Source: Bacteroidales bacterium (lineage in GTDB: Bacteria > Bacteroidota > Bacteroidia > Bacteroidales > Paludibacteraceae). Taken from it: a stretch of 64,000 bases of DNA. The stretch covers positions 1-64,000 of the forward strand of contig SUXE01000019.1 in assembly GCA_015061115.1 (NCBI GenBank), given 5' to 3'. Below are positions 42,432 through 51,063 of the stretch, one piece after another (the first letter of the stretch is position 1; each line of letters starts with the position of its first letter). The notes below the pieces were generated by a model that made no database searches, had not been told where the DNA came from, and saw only the letters and a program-made list of their open reading frames with translations. The position numbers and the translations under genes are program-made.

Positions 42432-43577
42432 ATGATAAGCAAATTCTTTCTAAATATGGCAAACAACAATCAAACACAACGACAAAATTTGAGTGACTTG
42501 TTGAATAATGGATTATATATCGAACAAGCAACTAATGGGAAATATAAAAGCATAGCTTTTTTTTCATTGGTCAACGCACTTAAAACATACTTTAAGACAG
42601 CTTATGATCTAACAGATATTATCGGAAAGGAAGGATCCTCAACCCAAGATCAATTAGACAAGGAAACCATATATTCTGGATATGCTACTGATGTCTGCGA
42701 CACCATATTGCATCTACAACATTTTATCGAATTATATCTCAAAGAAGTGTTATTATCGGTAAGTCCATTATTGGTGTACGATATAAAAAAGGAGTATGAG
42801 ATTCAATTAAAACTGATCCAAAATCAAACCATCCCAGATAGTGATTTAGAGAAGATCTATTATATAGAGTGTGGAGAAGCAATTGATAAATTGAAAAAAA
42901 TAATAAATGAACCAGCGTTTGTAAAATATAAGTTTCTAGGAAATCATTTTGATTTTTTCACACAGATCAACAAATTAAGAAATCGTATCGCTCACAGAGG
43001 GGTTTTCGTGTTGAAATATGAATATTTAGATGAATTGTTTGGCAAGTATGTATTTCCTTTTATCTCGGATTTGAAGCAAAGCGATTCCAAATATACCAAT
43101 ATTCTAAAAAAAGATTTCGAGTTGAAATTAACCGTAAATCCTTTTGATGAGTTAATACAAGAATACAAAAATACAAAACCAAACAAGTATAAAGTTTATG
43201 TACTAAAAATGATTGCTCATGCAGCATATAATAATAAGATTCCTTCAGATGAATCAACCCCATATGGCAGAATTATGTCTTCTTTCTATAAGGATAAAAG
43301 AAAAAATGAAGAAGATAAAGCAAATGCCATATATAATTCAAATGATCTTAACCATCAATTTCATAATTTAGTTGAATGTCCTGTTTGTGGGTGCAAAACA
43401 CTATTCGTTTATGACGATTATTGTGATGAAGAAGATGATAATGGCCAAACAACAAAACACTATAATTGGATTAATGCTATTTTATGTCATCAGTGCGGAT
43501 TTCAATTGCAAGAACGTCCATTTTTAGATTCCTCCTTAAATGGAATAAATGAGATAAATTATTACGAAAAATGGTAA
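42432..43577 (+). CDS. HEPN-like protein with C-terminal zinc ribbon
   Basis: The 381-residue product has a helical N-terminal half with KLRNRIAHRG at 182-190, i.e. the Arg-x4-His HEPN signature, and a C-terminal zinc-ribbon-like set CPVC (316-319) with CHQC (352-355). It lies between hsdS and hsdR, 1 bp after hsdS and overlapping hsdR by 7 bp. It is far more AT-rich than its neighbours. HEPN proteins are often RNases in toxin or defence systems; here the activity is inferred, not shown. Start may also be at 42456 (MANNNQ). Confidence 0.75.
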   Translation: MISKFFLNMANNNQTQRQNLSDLLNNGLYIEQATNGKYKSIAFFSLVNALKTYFKTAYDLTDIIGKEGSSTQDQLDKETIYSGYATDVCDTILHLQHFIELYLKEVLLSVSPLLVYDIKKEYEIQLKLIQNQTIPDSDLEKIYYIECGEAIDKLKKIINEPAFVKYKFLGNHFDFFTQINKLRNRIAHRGVFVLKYEYLDELFGKYVFPFISDLKQSDSKYTNILKKDFELKLTVNPFDELIQEYKNTKPNKYKVYVLKMIAHAAYNNKIPSDESTPYGRIMSSFYKDKRKNEEDKANAIYNSNDLNHQFHNLVECPVCGCKTLFVYDDYCDEEDDNGQTTKHYNWINAILCHQCGFQLQERPFLDSSLNGINEINYYEKW

Positions 43578-46500
43578 CTCAAAACAAGCCTATGCGTAAT
43601 TTCGACTACATAAAGGATTTAGGTCTCAACGAGCAATTATACAGATTTTGCTCCGCAGCTGAGGAGATGCAGTTGTACTACCCGGAGATGAGCGCGTTCA
43701 ACTCCCGTCGTGCCTTGGAATATATCGTCCGCTCACTGTTCGTGATGAAGGGAATCGCTATCCCCGACCGCACTTCGCTCTACCAAATGGTGGAGGACGA
43801 GAACTTCACCTCTTTCATCAACGACCCTAAGGTGATGATGGCTGTCCACTATATCCGAAAAGTCGGAAACCATGGAGCACACGCCATGAGTGTGTCGAAA
43901 AAGGAGTCGTTTTTCTGCCTGCTCAATCTCTATAATGTGGTGGCTGCCATCTTGCTGAAACTGCAAGTGATCCACTCCGTCAATCCTTTCAACAAGGCTC
44001 TCATTCCTGATAGTCCAGGCGTCCATGTCGCCCCTCCAGCAGAAATCAAAGTGTGCGAAGACGACGTGATTGTCAAGAAAGCGGACAAGGAGGCAGTGGA
44101 GTCTACAGTTCCCGTCGTCGAACTGGAATGTGCTGATCTGTCAGAAGTTGAAACCCGCAAACTATATATCGACCTGATGCTTAAAGAGGCTGGATGGGAA
44201 GTGTTGAGCGTCAACGGAATGATTCATCCATTGAAAGCGTGCATCGAGGTTGAGGTCGACGGAATGCCTACCGAAAGCAAGAAGGGATTCGCAGACTATG
44301 TGCTGTTTGGAAGCAATGGGAAACCGCTCGCTGTTGTCGAGGCTAAACGTACATCCAAATCTCCTAATATTGGCAAACACCAAGCAGAACTATATGCTGA
44401 TTGCTTGGAGGCTCGCTATGGAGTTCGCCCCGTCATCTATTACACAAACGGATTCGAGACATATATCATTGATGGATTAGGTTATCCCCCACGTCGACTA
44501 TACAGTTTCCACACTGCAAACGATCTTGAACTGATGATTCAGAAGCGTGGCAGACACGACATCAATGATTTCAAAGTGAAAGAGAACATCACGGACCGTG
44601 ACTATCAGAAGATGGCGATCAAAGCAGTCTGTGAGCATTACAATAAGAAACACAGACGTGGTCTGCTCGTGATGGCGACAGGTACGGGAAAGACTCGCGT
44701 CGCCATATCACTCGTGGATATTCTCACTCGCAACGAATGGATGAAGAATGTCCTGTTTCTTGCCGACCGCACATCTTTGGTGACGCAGGCTCATAAGAAC
44801 TTTGTCAAATTGATGCCAAGCACCACGACTTGCGTATTGAGCGATGACAGCGACCACGATCTGAATGCCCGATTGACATTCTCCACATACCAGACAATGA
44901 TCAACCATATCGACGCAGAAGACAAAACCTTCAGTGTCGGCAGGTTCGACCTCATTATAATCGACGAGGCTCATCGTTCTATCTTCGGCAAGTATGGAGC
45001 CATCTTCAACTATTTCGATTCGTTGTTGATCGGACTTACCGCCACACCAAGAGACGAAGTGGACAAAAGCACATACGAGATCTTTGAGATGGAACAAGGC
45101 GAGCCGAACTTCGCATACGAGTTGGAAGAGGCTGTGGCAGACGGATATCTTGTGAACTATCATGGATTCAAGCGAGGCTCAAAGATAATGAGCGACGGAA
45201 TCAAGTACGACGATTTGTCGGATGACGAGAAAAAGCAGTTGGAGAAAGTGTTTGCCTACGAGAAGATGAAGCAGGCTCTCGATGGCGAATATGTGAGGGA
45301 TATCGAATCCCAGGAAATCTTCAACTACATCTTCAATGAGGACACTATATCCCAAGTGCTTCAAGACCTGATGACAAACGGATTGAAGATCAAAGGAAGT
45401 GAAGAGATTGGCAAGACGGTCATCTTCGCCTACAACCATCGTCACGCAGAGATGATTGTGGAGAAATTCAACAAACTGTTCCCTGAATACGGTCCGGACT
45501 ACTGTGCGTTGATCGACAACTATGTAACATACGCGGAAGACCTGATCGACAAATTCGGAGACAAGAACCAAGAGCCTCAGATAGCCGTATCCGTTGACAT
45601 GCTCGACACAGGTATCGACGTACCGGAGGTGTTGAACTTGGTTTTCTTCAAGCGTATACGCAGCAAAATCAAGTATATGCAGATGGTCGGACGAGGCACA
45701 CGATTGTGTAAAGACCTGTTCGGACCAGGCAAAGACAAAGAGTGTTTCTACATCTTCGACTGGTGTGGAAACCTTGATTATTTCGGAGAAGGAAACGAAG
45801 GAGTGGAAACAAAAACCACAATCTCGTTGACAGAAAGAATCTTCAGATTACGCTCCGAAATAGCATATTATCTACAAGCACAGGAGTTTCAAACCGACGC
45901 ATTTACAAAGGCTCTGCACGACACTACCAAAGCACAATTGCGTGAGGCTATCAATGTGCTGTCTGATTCGCATATCAGCGTCAGAATGAAATGGGAAAGT
46001 GTATGCCACTTCCGTAAAGATGAGACGTGGGTTTGCTTGTCGGAGATGGATGTTGAATCGTTGAAAGAAGACATCTCTCCTCTTGTGCCAAAAAACAAGA
46101 CAGATGAGAGTGCCAAGAAATTCGACTTGCTGATGCTCACAATAGAATTGGCGTATCTTGACGGCAAAACAAAGTGTGGCAGACAGAAAAAATCCGTACA
46201 AACGATAGCAGACACACTGCTCACGAAGAAAGGCATATTGCCAGCAGTGCAGAAGAAGAAAGCGATATTGAATGAAGTGCTGACCGAGGTGGCTTGGGAT
46301 AACGGAAACATGAAATGGTATGAGAAAGTCCGTGAAGAGATCCGTGAACTTCTTAAATTCCTGACTGACGAAGGCAAATGGTTTGTGGTCAATATTGACG
46401 ACGTTGTCACCGACGAGGGAGAATGCGAAGGCATCACACCAACAGTATCCTACAAGCAGAAAGTGTTCGATTTTCTTGCGAACAACCGTGACCTGCCAGT

Positions 46501-46906
46501 ATTGCAGAAGATCATCAATATCGAGCAGTTGACAAGCGAAGATGTGGTTGAATTGGAACGCATAATGTGGAAAGAGCTTGGAAGCAAAGAAGACTATGAC
46601 AAGTACACAGATGGCAAGATGTGTGGACCGAACGTAGCGATCTTCATCAGAAGCATAATCGGAGTAGACAGAGAGAAAGCAGTCAAGCGATTCAGTGAAC
46701 TGATATCCGTCGCCGAGCTCAACTATGAGCAGGAGGAATTCCTGAAATCAATTATCACCTACGTCTGTGAGAATGGAGACATCACCAAAGAGATCGTAGT
46801 CAATGAAGATCCATTCGCATCATCCCTTGAAAGTTTCGGCATCGAATATATGCCGTCATTAGCAAAATACGTGGAATCAATCCATAATGCTGTGGTGGCA
46901 GGATAA
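43571..46906 (+). CDS. hsdR: Type I restriction endonuclease subunit R
   Basis: The 1111-residue product is the motor/nuclease of the system. An N-terminal DUF4145-like domain (about 10-130, with VGNHGAH) precedes the nuclease domain (D242, E257-A-K259 in VVEAKR). The superfamily 2 motor has Walker A ATGTGKT at 369-375, DEAH at 465-468, and a conserved VGRGTRLC segment. The C-terminal domain is EcoEI-like. It overlaps the preceding HEPN gene by 7 bp. The stop codon is directly followed by the right 57-bp repeat. Confidence 0.95.
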   Translation: MVTQNKPMRNFDYIKDLGLNEQLYRFCSAAEEMQLYYPEMSAFNSRRALEYIVRSLFVMKGIAIPDRTSLYQMVEDENFTSFINDPKVMMAVHYIRKVGNHGAHAMSVSKKESFFCLLNLYNVVAAILLKLQVIHSVNPFNKALIPDSPGVHVAPPAEIKVCEDDVIVKKADKEAVESTVPVVELECADLSEVETRKLYIDLMLKEAGWEVLSVNGMIHPLKACIEVEVDGMPTESKKGFADYVLFGSNGKPLAVVEAKRTSKSPNIGKHQAELYADCLEARYGVRPVIYYTNGFETYIIDGLGYPPRRLYSFHTANDLELMIQKRGRHDINDFKVKENITDRDYQKMAIKAVCEHYNKKHRRGLLVMATGTGKTRVAISLVDILTRNEWMKNVLFLADRTSLVTQAHKNFVKLMPSTTTCVLSDDSDHDLNARLTFSTYQTMINHIDAEDKTFSVGRFDLIIIDEAHRSIFGKYGAIFNYFDSLLIGLTATPRDEVDKSTYEIFEMEQGEPNFAYELEEAVADGYLVNYHGFKRGSKIMSDGIKYDDLSDDEKKQLEKVFAYEKMKQALDGEYVRDIESQEIFNYIFNEDTISQVLQDLMTNGLKIKGSEEIGKTVIFAYNHRHAEMIVEKFNKLFPEYGPDYCALIDNYVTYAEDLIDKFGDKNQEPQIAVSVDMLDTGIDVPEVLNLVFFKRIRSKIKYMQMVGRGTRLCKDLFGPGKDKECFYIFDWCGNLDYFGEGNEGVETKTTISLTERIFRLRSEIAYYLQAQEFQTDAFTKALHDTTKAQLREAINVLSDSHISVRMKWESVCHFRKDETWVCLSEMDVESLKEDISPLVPKNKTDESAKKFDLLMLTIELAYLDGKTKCGRQKKSVQTIADTLLTKKGILPAVQKKKAILNEVLTEVAWDNGNMKWYEKVREEIRELLKFLTDEGKWFVVNIDDVVTDEGECEGITPTVSYKQKVFDFLANNRDLPVLQKIINIEQLTSEDVVELERIMWKELGSKEDYDKYTDGKMCGPNVAIFIRSIIGVDREKAVKRFSELISVAELNYEQEEFLKSIITYVCENGDITKEIVVNEDPFASSLESFGIEYMPSLAKYVESIHNAVVAG

Positions 46907-46963
46907 AATTGATTTCCTTCCACACCACAACTTGTGGGGGTTCTTGTCGGGGTGTCAACACAT
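46907..46963 (-). repeat. 57-bp direct repeat of the R-M island, right copy
   Basis: It begins on the base after the hsdR stop codon (TAA 46904-46906). On the minus strand it would encode a Fic-tail-like segment (TPTRTPTSCGVEGNQF) out of any gene. It is in direct orientation to 39415-39471. Confidence 0.85.
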
Positions 46964-46975
46964 CACATTAATATA

Positions 46976-46990
46976 ACCCCTAAACGGGGT
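46976..46990. terminator. Small hairpin after the R-M island
   Basis: ACCCC, TAAAC, GGGGT followed by AAAATG. Short stem without T-run; only a weak candidate for a transcription end. Confidence 0.25.
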
Positions 46991-47023
46991 AAAATGATGA
47001 TCCCATCTAAATATTTCCCCACC

Positions 47024-47057
47024 AATTACGAATTACGCATTACGAATTATGAATTAT
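47024..47057. repeat. AATTACG-type intergenic repeat
   Basis: AATTACGAATTACGCATTAC and then GAATTATGAATTAT. It is a low-complexity repeat of 7-8-bp units upstream of the patatin gene, resembling other intergenic repeats in the window but on an AATTA motif. Confidence 0.7.
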
Positions 47058-47084
47058 ATTTAGGATTTTATTGTGTTTTTGATA

Positions 47085-47092
47085 TACCTTTG
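47085..47092 (+). promoter_or_regulatory. Probable -7 box of the patatin gene
   Basis: TACCTTTG fits TAnnTTTG 17 bp before the ATG, so the leader would be very short. No TTTG was found at the usual spacing. Confidence 0.45.
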
Positions 47093-47109
47093 CAGGCGAA
47101 TATATTGAT

Positions 47110-49233
47110 ATGATACACATAAAATTGGGAAAAATACTACTTCTTCTGCTTTCATGCTTTTGTTTTTCATCAGTATGGGGCGACGGGATTGATTCTCTCG
47201 CAACCCAACAGCAGGTGGAAGAGCAGACGGTGGACGTGCAGAAAAAGAATCCGAAAGTAGCGCTTGTCTTGGCAGGCGGTGGTGCGAAAGGTTTAGCTCA
47301 CATCGGTGTGATAAAGGTGTTGGAAGAGGCAGGTCTGCCTATCGACATTGTTGTCGGCAACTCGATGGGTAGCATCGTGGGCGGTCTGTATGCCATTGGC
47401 TATGATGGCCGTCAGCTGGACAGTCTGAGTCGTATCACCGACTGGAACGTCCTTCTTCTTGACTCCCCTAATTTCGGCAACGACCTGTTGACTTCCAAAA
47501 AGATGAATGAGACATTCCAGATCCGCGTCTCCCTCGACCCTCAACGTCGAGCACGCCAAGGAGGTCTGAGCGGATTGATCGACGGAATGAACATCGAGCT
47601 TTTCCTTACTCATCTGACTGCAGGCTACAACAACAGCGTCGACTTCAACAAACTACCCCGCCCTTTCGCTTGTAATGCGACGGATGTGAAAACGGGTTCA
47701 ATATACGAGTTCCACGATGGCGACCTCGCTATGGCTATGCGCGCTTCAATGGCTATCCCTGGCGTGTTCACCCCTATACATAAAGATTCAATGATGTTGG
47801 TCGACGGTTTTGTGACCAACAACTATCCCGTGGATGTGGCTCGACGCATGGGAGCCGATATCATCGTGGGTGTCGATTTGGTGTCTCATTCACAGGAGGC
47901 CACAAACTACGACAACTTCACCAACCTTATGACCCATCTCCTTGAGTTGAGCAGTTCAAACCTGTACGACAAAAACATCAAGGATACCCAAATCTATATC
48001 GACGTCGACGTGACTGGATTCGCAAGTTCCAGCTTCGGCAAGAACGACATAGACACATTGATACAGCGTGGAGAAGCCAGAGCACGTCAGATGTTGCCAC
48101 AGATTCAGCAACTACGTGACTCGCTGCTGCAAGGAGGGCACCGTCCTTACAAACATCTCGTCTATACTGTGCCAAAACATTCCGATGACGACGACGAGCA
48201 AAGAGGCTCTGAACTGAGAAAAACATTCCGCACAAGCTCACTCAACGCTGGTGTGCGATTCGACAATGATGAGTATGCGTCGATCCACATCAACCCTCAA
48301 TTCATGTTGCCGACGAGGAAGAAAAACATGATGGTCCAGCTATACGGCCGTCTGGGTATACGATTGAAGGGAGAGATAAGTTTCGACAGATTCACGAGAA
48401 AGAACAGTCGTTTCGGATCCTCATACTTCTTTGAGCACGGTGAGTTCCAATTCTACAATTACGGAGAGCGTGCCGGTGTCATCACGTCGTACCACCAATG
48501 TCCACGCATATACTTCTCACAGGAGTGGAATAAAGTGCAATACACATTCGGACTCCGCTTCGACTGGTACAAATACAAGGATGTTCTAGTCGAGTCGTAC
48601 ATTCCGTCGCCTCGGACAGATGTGAATGAGCATTTTTTCACATACTACGCCAATGCTGAATTCAACTCGCTCAACTCATACAATTTTCCATTGAAAGGAA
48701 CTCTTTTCAATTGCAGTGCGAGTCTGGTGACAGATAATCTGATATACTATAATAATCGCAGCCCCCTTCCTATTTTCCATATGAATTGGAAGACTGTCAT
48801 CCCTGTCGTATCACCACGATTCACCATTGCGCCTCATGTGCGTGGACGAGCTATTGTGAGCACTTTTGGATCACGCACTCCTCCTTTTGCCCTATACAAT
48901 ATGATCGGAGGTCTTAACTCAGGCATGAAGATGGAGCAACAACTCATTGCTGCTGGTATCTCGGATATGGAATTGATCAAAGAATGTCTGACACTGTTCG
49001 GAGGTCTTGACCTACAGCAACGAATCGGAAACAACCACTACATACAAGCCGCCATCGACGGTGGTACTATCGCCAATAACATCAAAGAGGCAGTCAAAAG
49101 AGACCAGCTCACTTGGGGAGCACAGTTAGGCTACAGCTACGACACTGGAGCCGGACCACTCTCACTCACAGGTTATTGGAGCGAACGCACACGTAAAGTG
49201 AAGTTTATGTTCAATTTCGGATACTATTTTTAA
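47110..49233 (+). CDS. Patatin-like phospholipase with outer-membrane barrel
   Basis: The 707-residue product has an N-terminal signal sequence (LLLLLSCFCFSSVWG) and a patatin domain. It contains GGGAKG (residues 56-61), the nucleophile elbow GNSMG with Ser85, and Asp232 in LVDGFVTNN, forming the Ser-Asp dyad. The C-terminal half is beta-strand rich with alternating aromatic residues and ends NFGYYF. This is the plan of bacterial patatin-BamA-like proteins (type V-d secretion, PlpD-like) acting at the outer membrane. The gene follows the R-M island and stands alone. Confidence 0.9.
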   Translation: MIHIKLGKILLLLLSCFCFSSVWGDGIDSLATQQQVEEQTVDVQKKNPKVALVLAGGGAKGLAHIGVIKVLEEAGLPIDIVVGNSMGSIVGGLYAIGYDGRQLDSLSRITDWNVLLLDSPNFGNDLLTSKKMNETFQIRVSLDPQRRARQGGLSGLIDGMNIELFLTHLTAGYNNSVDFNKLPRPFACNATDVKTGSIYEFHDGDLAMAMRASMAIPGVFTPIHKDSMMLVDGFVTNNYPVDVARRMGADIIVGVDLVSHSQEATNYDNFTNLMTHLLELSSSNLYDKNIKDTQIYIDVDVTGFASSSFGKNDIDTLIQRGEARARQMLPQIQQLRDSLLQGGHRPYKHLVYTVPKHSDDDDEQRGSELRKTFRTSSLNAGVRFDNDEYASIHINPQFMLPTRKKNMMVQLYGRLGIRLKGEISFDRFTRKNSRFGSSYFFEHGEFQFYNYGERAGVITSYHQCPRIYFSQEWNKVQYTFGLRFDWYKYKDVLVESYIPSPRTDVNEHFFTYYANAEFNSLNSYNFPLKGTLFNCSASLVTDNLIYYNNRSPLPIFHMNWKTVIPVVSPRFTIAPHVRGRAIVSTFGSRTPPFALYNMIGGLNSGMKMEQQLIAAGISDMELIKECLTLFGGLDLQQRIGNNHYIQAAIDGGTIANNIKEAVKRDQLTWGAQLGYSYDTGAGPLSLTGYWSERTRKVKFMFNFGYYF

Positions 49234-49399
49234 TTACTGCTCTCCGATAAATTGATCCTGTTCACACTGAATCTCCATTGGTTCAGAATCTTTAGTTTGG
49301 CTAAACAGTCAAAATAAGGATTCCAAGGGATCATGTCTGATGGATTTTGCTCATTTTCTCCCCAAACTCCATTCATTAAATGCCAATTCATATCCAAAT

Positions 49400-49547
49400 C
49401 TTGGAAAAGTGGAAATTTTAGCCGTTTTTACCTTGGAAAAATGGAAATTTTCGGTCAGAAAGTCTTGGAAAAGTGGAAATTTTCAGCCCAAAAAGCTTGG
49501 AAAAGTGGAAATTTTGAAAGAAATTTGCCTGAAAAAGTGGAAATAAT
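49400..49547 (+). repeat. Array of five repeats at about 32-bp spacing upstream of an AAA/DUF4143 gene
   Basis: Five copies of a 20-bp motif (CTTGGAAAAGTGGAAATTTT and close variants) start at 49400, 49432, 49464, 49495 and 49529, separated by about 12 nt of unrelated sequence. Only 37 bp separate the last from the ATPase start. The spacing is three helical turns. It is not a CRISPR array (spacers too short, repeats degenerate). The rest of 49234-49584 shows no gene. Confidence 0.9.
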
Positions 49548-49584
49548 AGGTTATAACAGCATTTTTCAGCAAAGATAAAACATT

Positions 49585-50961
49585 ATGATTCAAAGAAATA
49601 TATCAAAATACTTAGAAAAATTCTACCAGACATCAAAAAAAGCACTTTTGCTTACCGGTGCAAGGCAGATAGGAAAGACCTTCGTGATACGTGAATTCGG
49701 AAAGAAATTCAAGAGTTTTGTGGAGATAAATTTTGTGGAAAATCCGGAAATTGCGGAAGCCATAAGAGACGCCAAAGGAAGAGAAGACATTCTGTTCCGC
49801 ATATCCACATTCACAAAAAAGCCTCTCATCAAAGGCGAGACTCTGATATTCTTTGACGAGGTGCAAGCGTGTCCGGAAGTGGTGACGGCGATAAAATTCT
49901 TGGTAGACGACGGTTCATACAAATACATAATGAGTGGATCTCTGCTCGGTGTGGAGCTGAAAGATCTGCGTTCAGAGCCAGTGGGATACATGAGTGTAAA
50001 GGAGATGTTTCCTCTCGACTTTGAAGAGTTCATACGTGCGATAGGCATCGGCGACAATGTGATCGACCATCTGCAGAATGCGTGGGACAACCGCACTCCC
50101 GTCGACTCCTTCATCCATCAGAAGATGATGGAGCTTTTCAGACTATACCTCGTGGTGGGAGGAATGCCAGAGGCTGTGAAGAAATACCTGGAGACAAACA
50201 ATCTTCAGGAGGTGATGGCGGCACAACGTGACATCATAACTCTCTACAAGCGTGACATCACCAAATACGACTTCAAAGACAAGCTGCAAATCAACCATAT
50301 ATACGATTTGATTCCGCCAGAGCTGAACGAGAAAAACAAACGTTTCATCTTGAAGAGCCTCAACGAAAATGCCAAATACGACCGCTACCACAACGGTTTC
50401 CTTTGGCTGAAAAACGCAGGTGTGGCGATTCCTGTCTACAATGTGGAAGAGCCTAAGATGCCTCTCAAGTTGTCGATGTCTCGCAATCTGCTCAAACTGT
50501 TCCTTAGCGACATAGGTCTGCTTGCCGCCCAATACGCAAACGGCATCCAGCTGCGTATCATCAACGGAGACAAAGACATCAATTTCGGTTCGGTATACGA
50601 GAATGCAGTCGCTCAGGAATTGATAGCACATTCGTTCGAGCCGTTCTACTACAACAACAAGAAGCGTGGAGAGATAGACTTCGTGATAGAATACCACGAC
50701 AGAATCCTACCGATCGAGGTGAAATCGGGCAAAGACTACGAGGTGCACCGTGCACTGTCTAACATCATGGACTGTCCGGATTACGACCTGCAGGAGGCAG
50801 TAGTGTTGTGCAACGACAATCTGAAGGTGGTGGGCAAACTGACATACGCCCCAGTATACATGACTATGTGTCTGAAGAAAAACGACTACGCTCCTACTTT
50901 CTACAAGGTGGATATTTCAATGGTGAAGGAGCCGGAGATGAAGTATGGGAAAGAAGATTGA
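49585..50961 (+). CDS. AAA ATPase with C-terminal DUF4143 domain, copy 1
   Basis: The 458-residue product belongs to a family of ATPases of uncertain role. Walker A is GARQIGKT (25-32) and Walker B is IFFDEVQ (Asp91, Glu92). The C-terminal DUF4143 part contains a restriction-endonuclease-like core (DFVIEYHDRILPIEVKSG). It lies behind an array of 32-bp-phased repeats and its last codons and stop run into a heptad array. A second family member is at 53948. It could be a mobile accessory ATPase or a DNA-interacting regulator. Confidence 0.9.
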   Translation: MIQRNISKYLEKFYQTSKKALLLTGARQIGKTFVIREFGKKFKSFVEINFVENPEIAEAIRDAKGREDILFRISTFTKKPLIKGETLIFFDEVQACPEVVTAIKFLVDDGSYKYIMSGSLLGVELKDLRSEPVGYMSVKEMFPLDFEEFIRAIGIGDNVIDHLQNAWDNRTPVDSFIHQKMMELFRLYLVVGGMPEAVKKYLETNNLQEVMAAQRDIITLYKRDITKYDFKDKLQINHIYDLIPPELNEKNKRFILKSLNENAKYDRYHNGFLWLKNAGVAIPVYNVEEPKMPLKLSMSRNLLKLFLSDIGLLAAQYANGIQLRIINGDKDINFGSVYENAVAQELIAHSFEPFYYNNKKRGEIDFVIEYHDRILPIEVKSGKDYEVHRALSNIMDCPDYDLQEAVVLCNDNLKVVGKLTYAPVYMTMCLKKNDYAPTFYKVDISMVKEPEMKYGKED

Positions 50962-51015
50962 TGGTTGAGGGTGGATGGTGGATGATTGAAGATGGACGAT
51001 GGATGGTAGATGATT
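50956..51015 (+). repeat. Heptad repeat array after ATPase copy 1
   Basis: Heptads such as GTTGAGG, GTGGATG, GTGGATG, ATTGAAG, ATGGATG and GTAGATG. It starts at the ATPase stop codon and ends about 48 bp before topB. It belongs to the same family as the array at 1-105. Confidence 0.75.
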
Positions 51016-51063
51016 ATCACAAATTTTGATTATCTTTGAACTACAAAAACGAGTCAGGAAGAA

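Noticed and set aside
49400-49547. Repeat array with regular spacers like a CRISPR
   Set aside because: The intervening sequences are only about 12 nt, the repeats vary, and no cas genes are in the window. It is treated as an ATPase-associated array.
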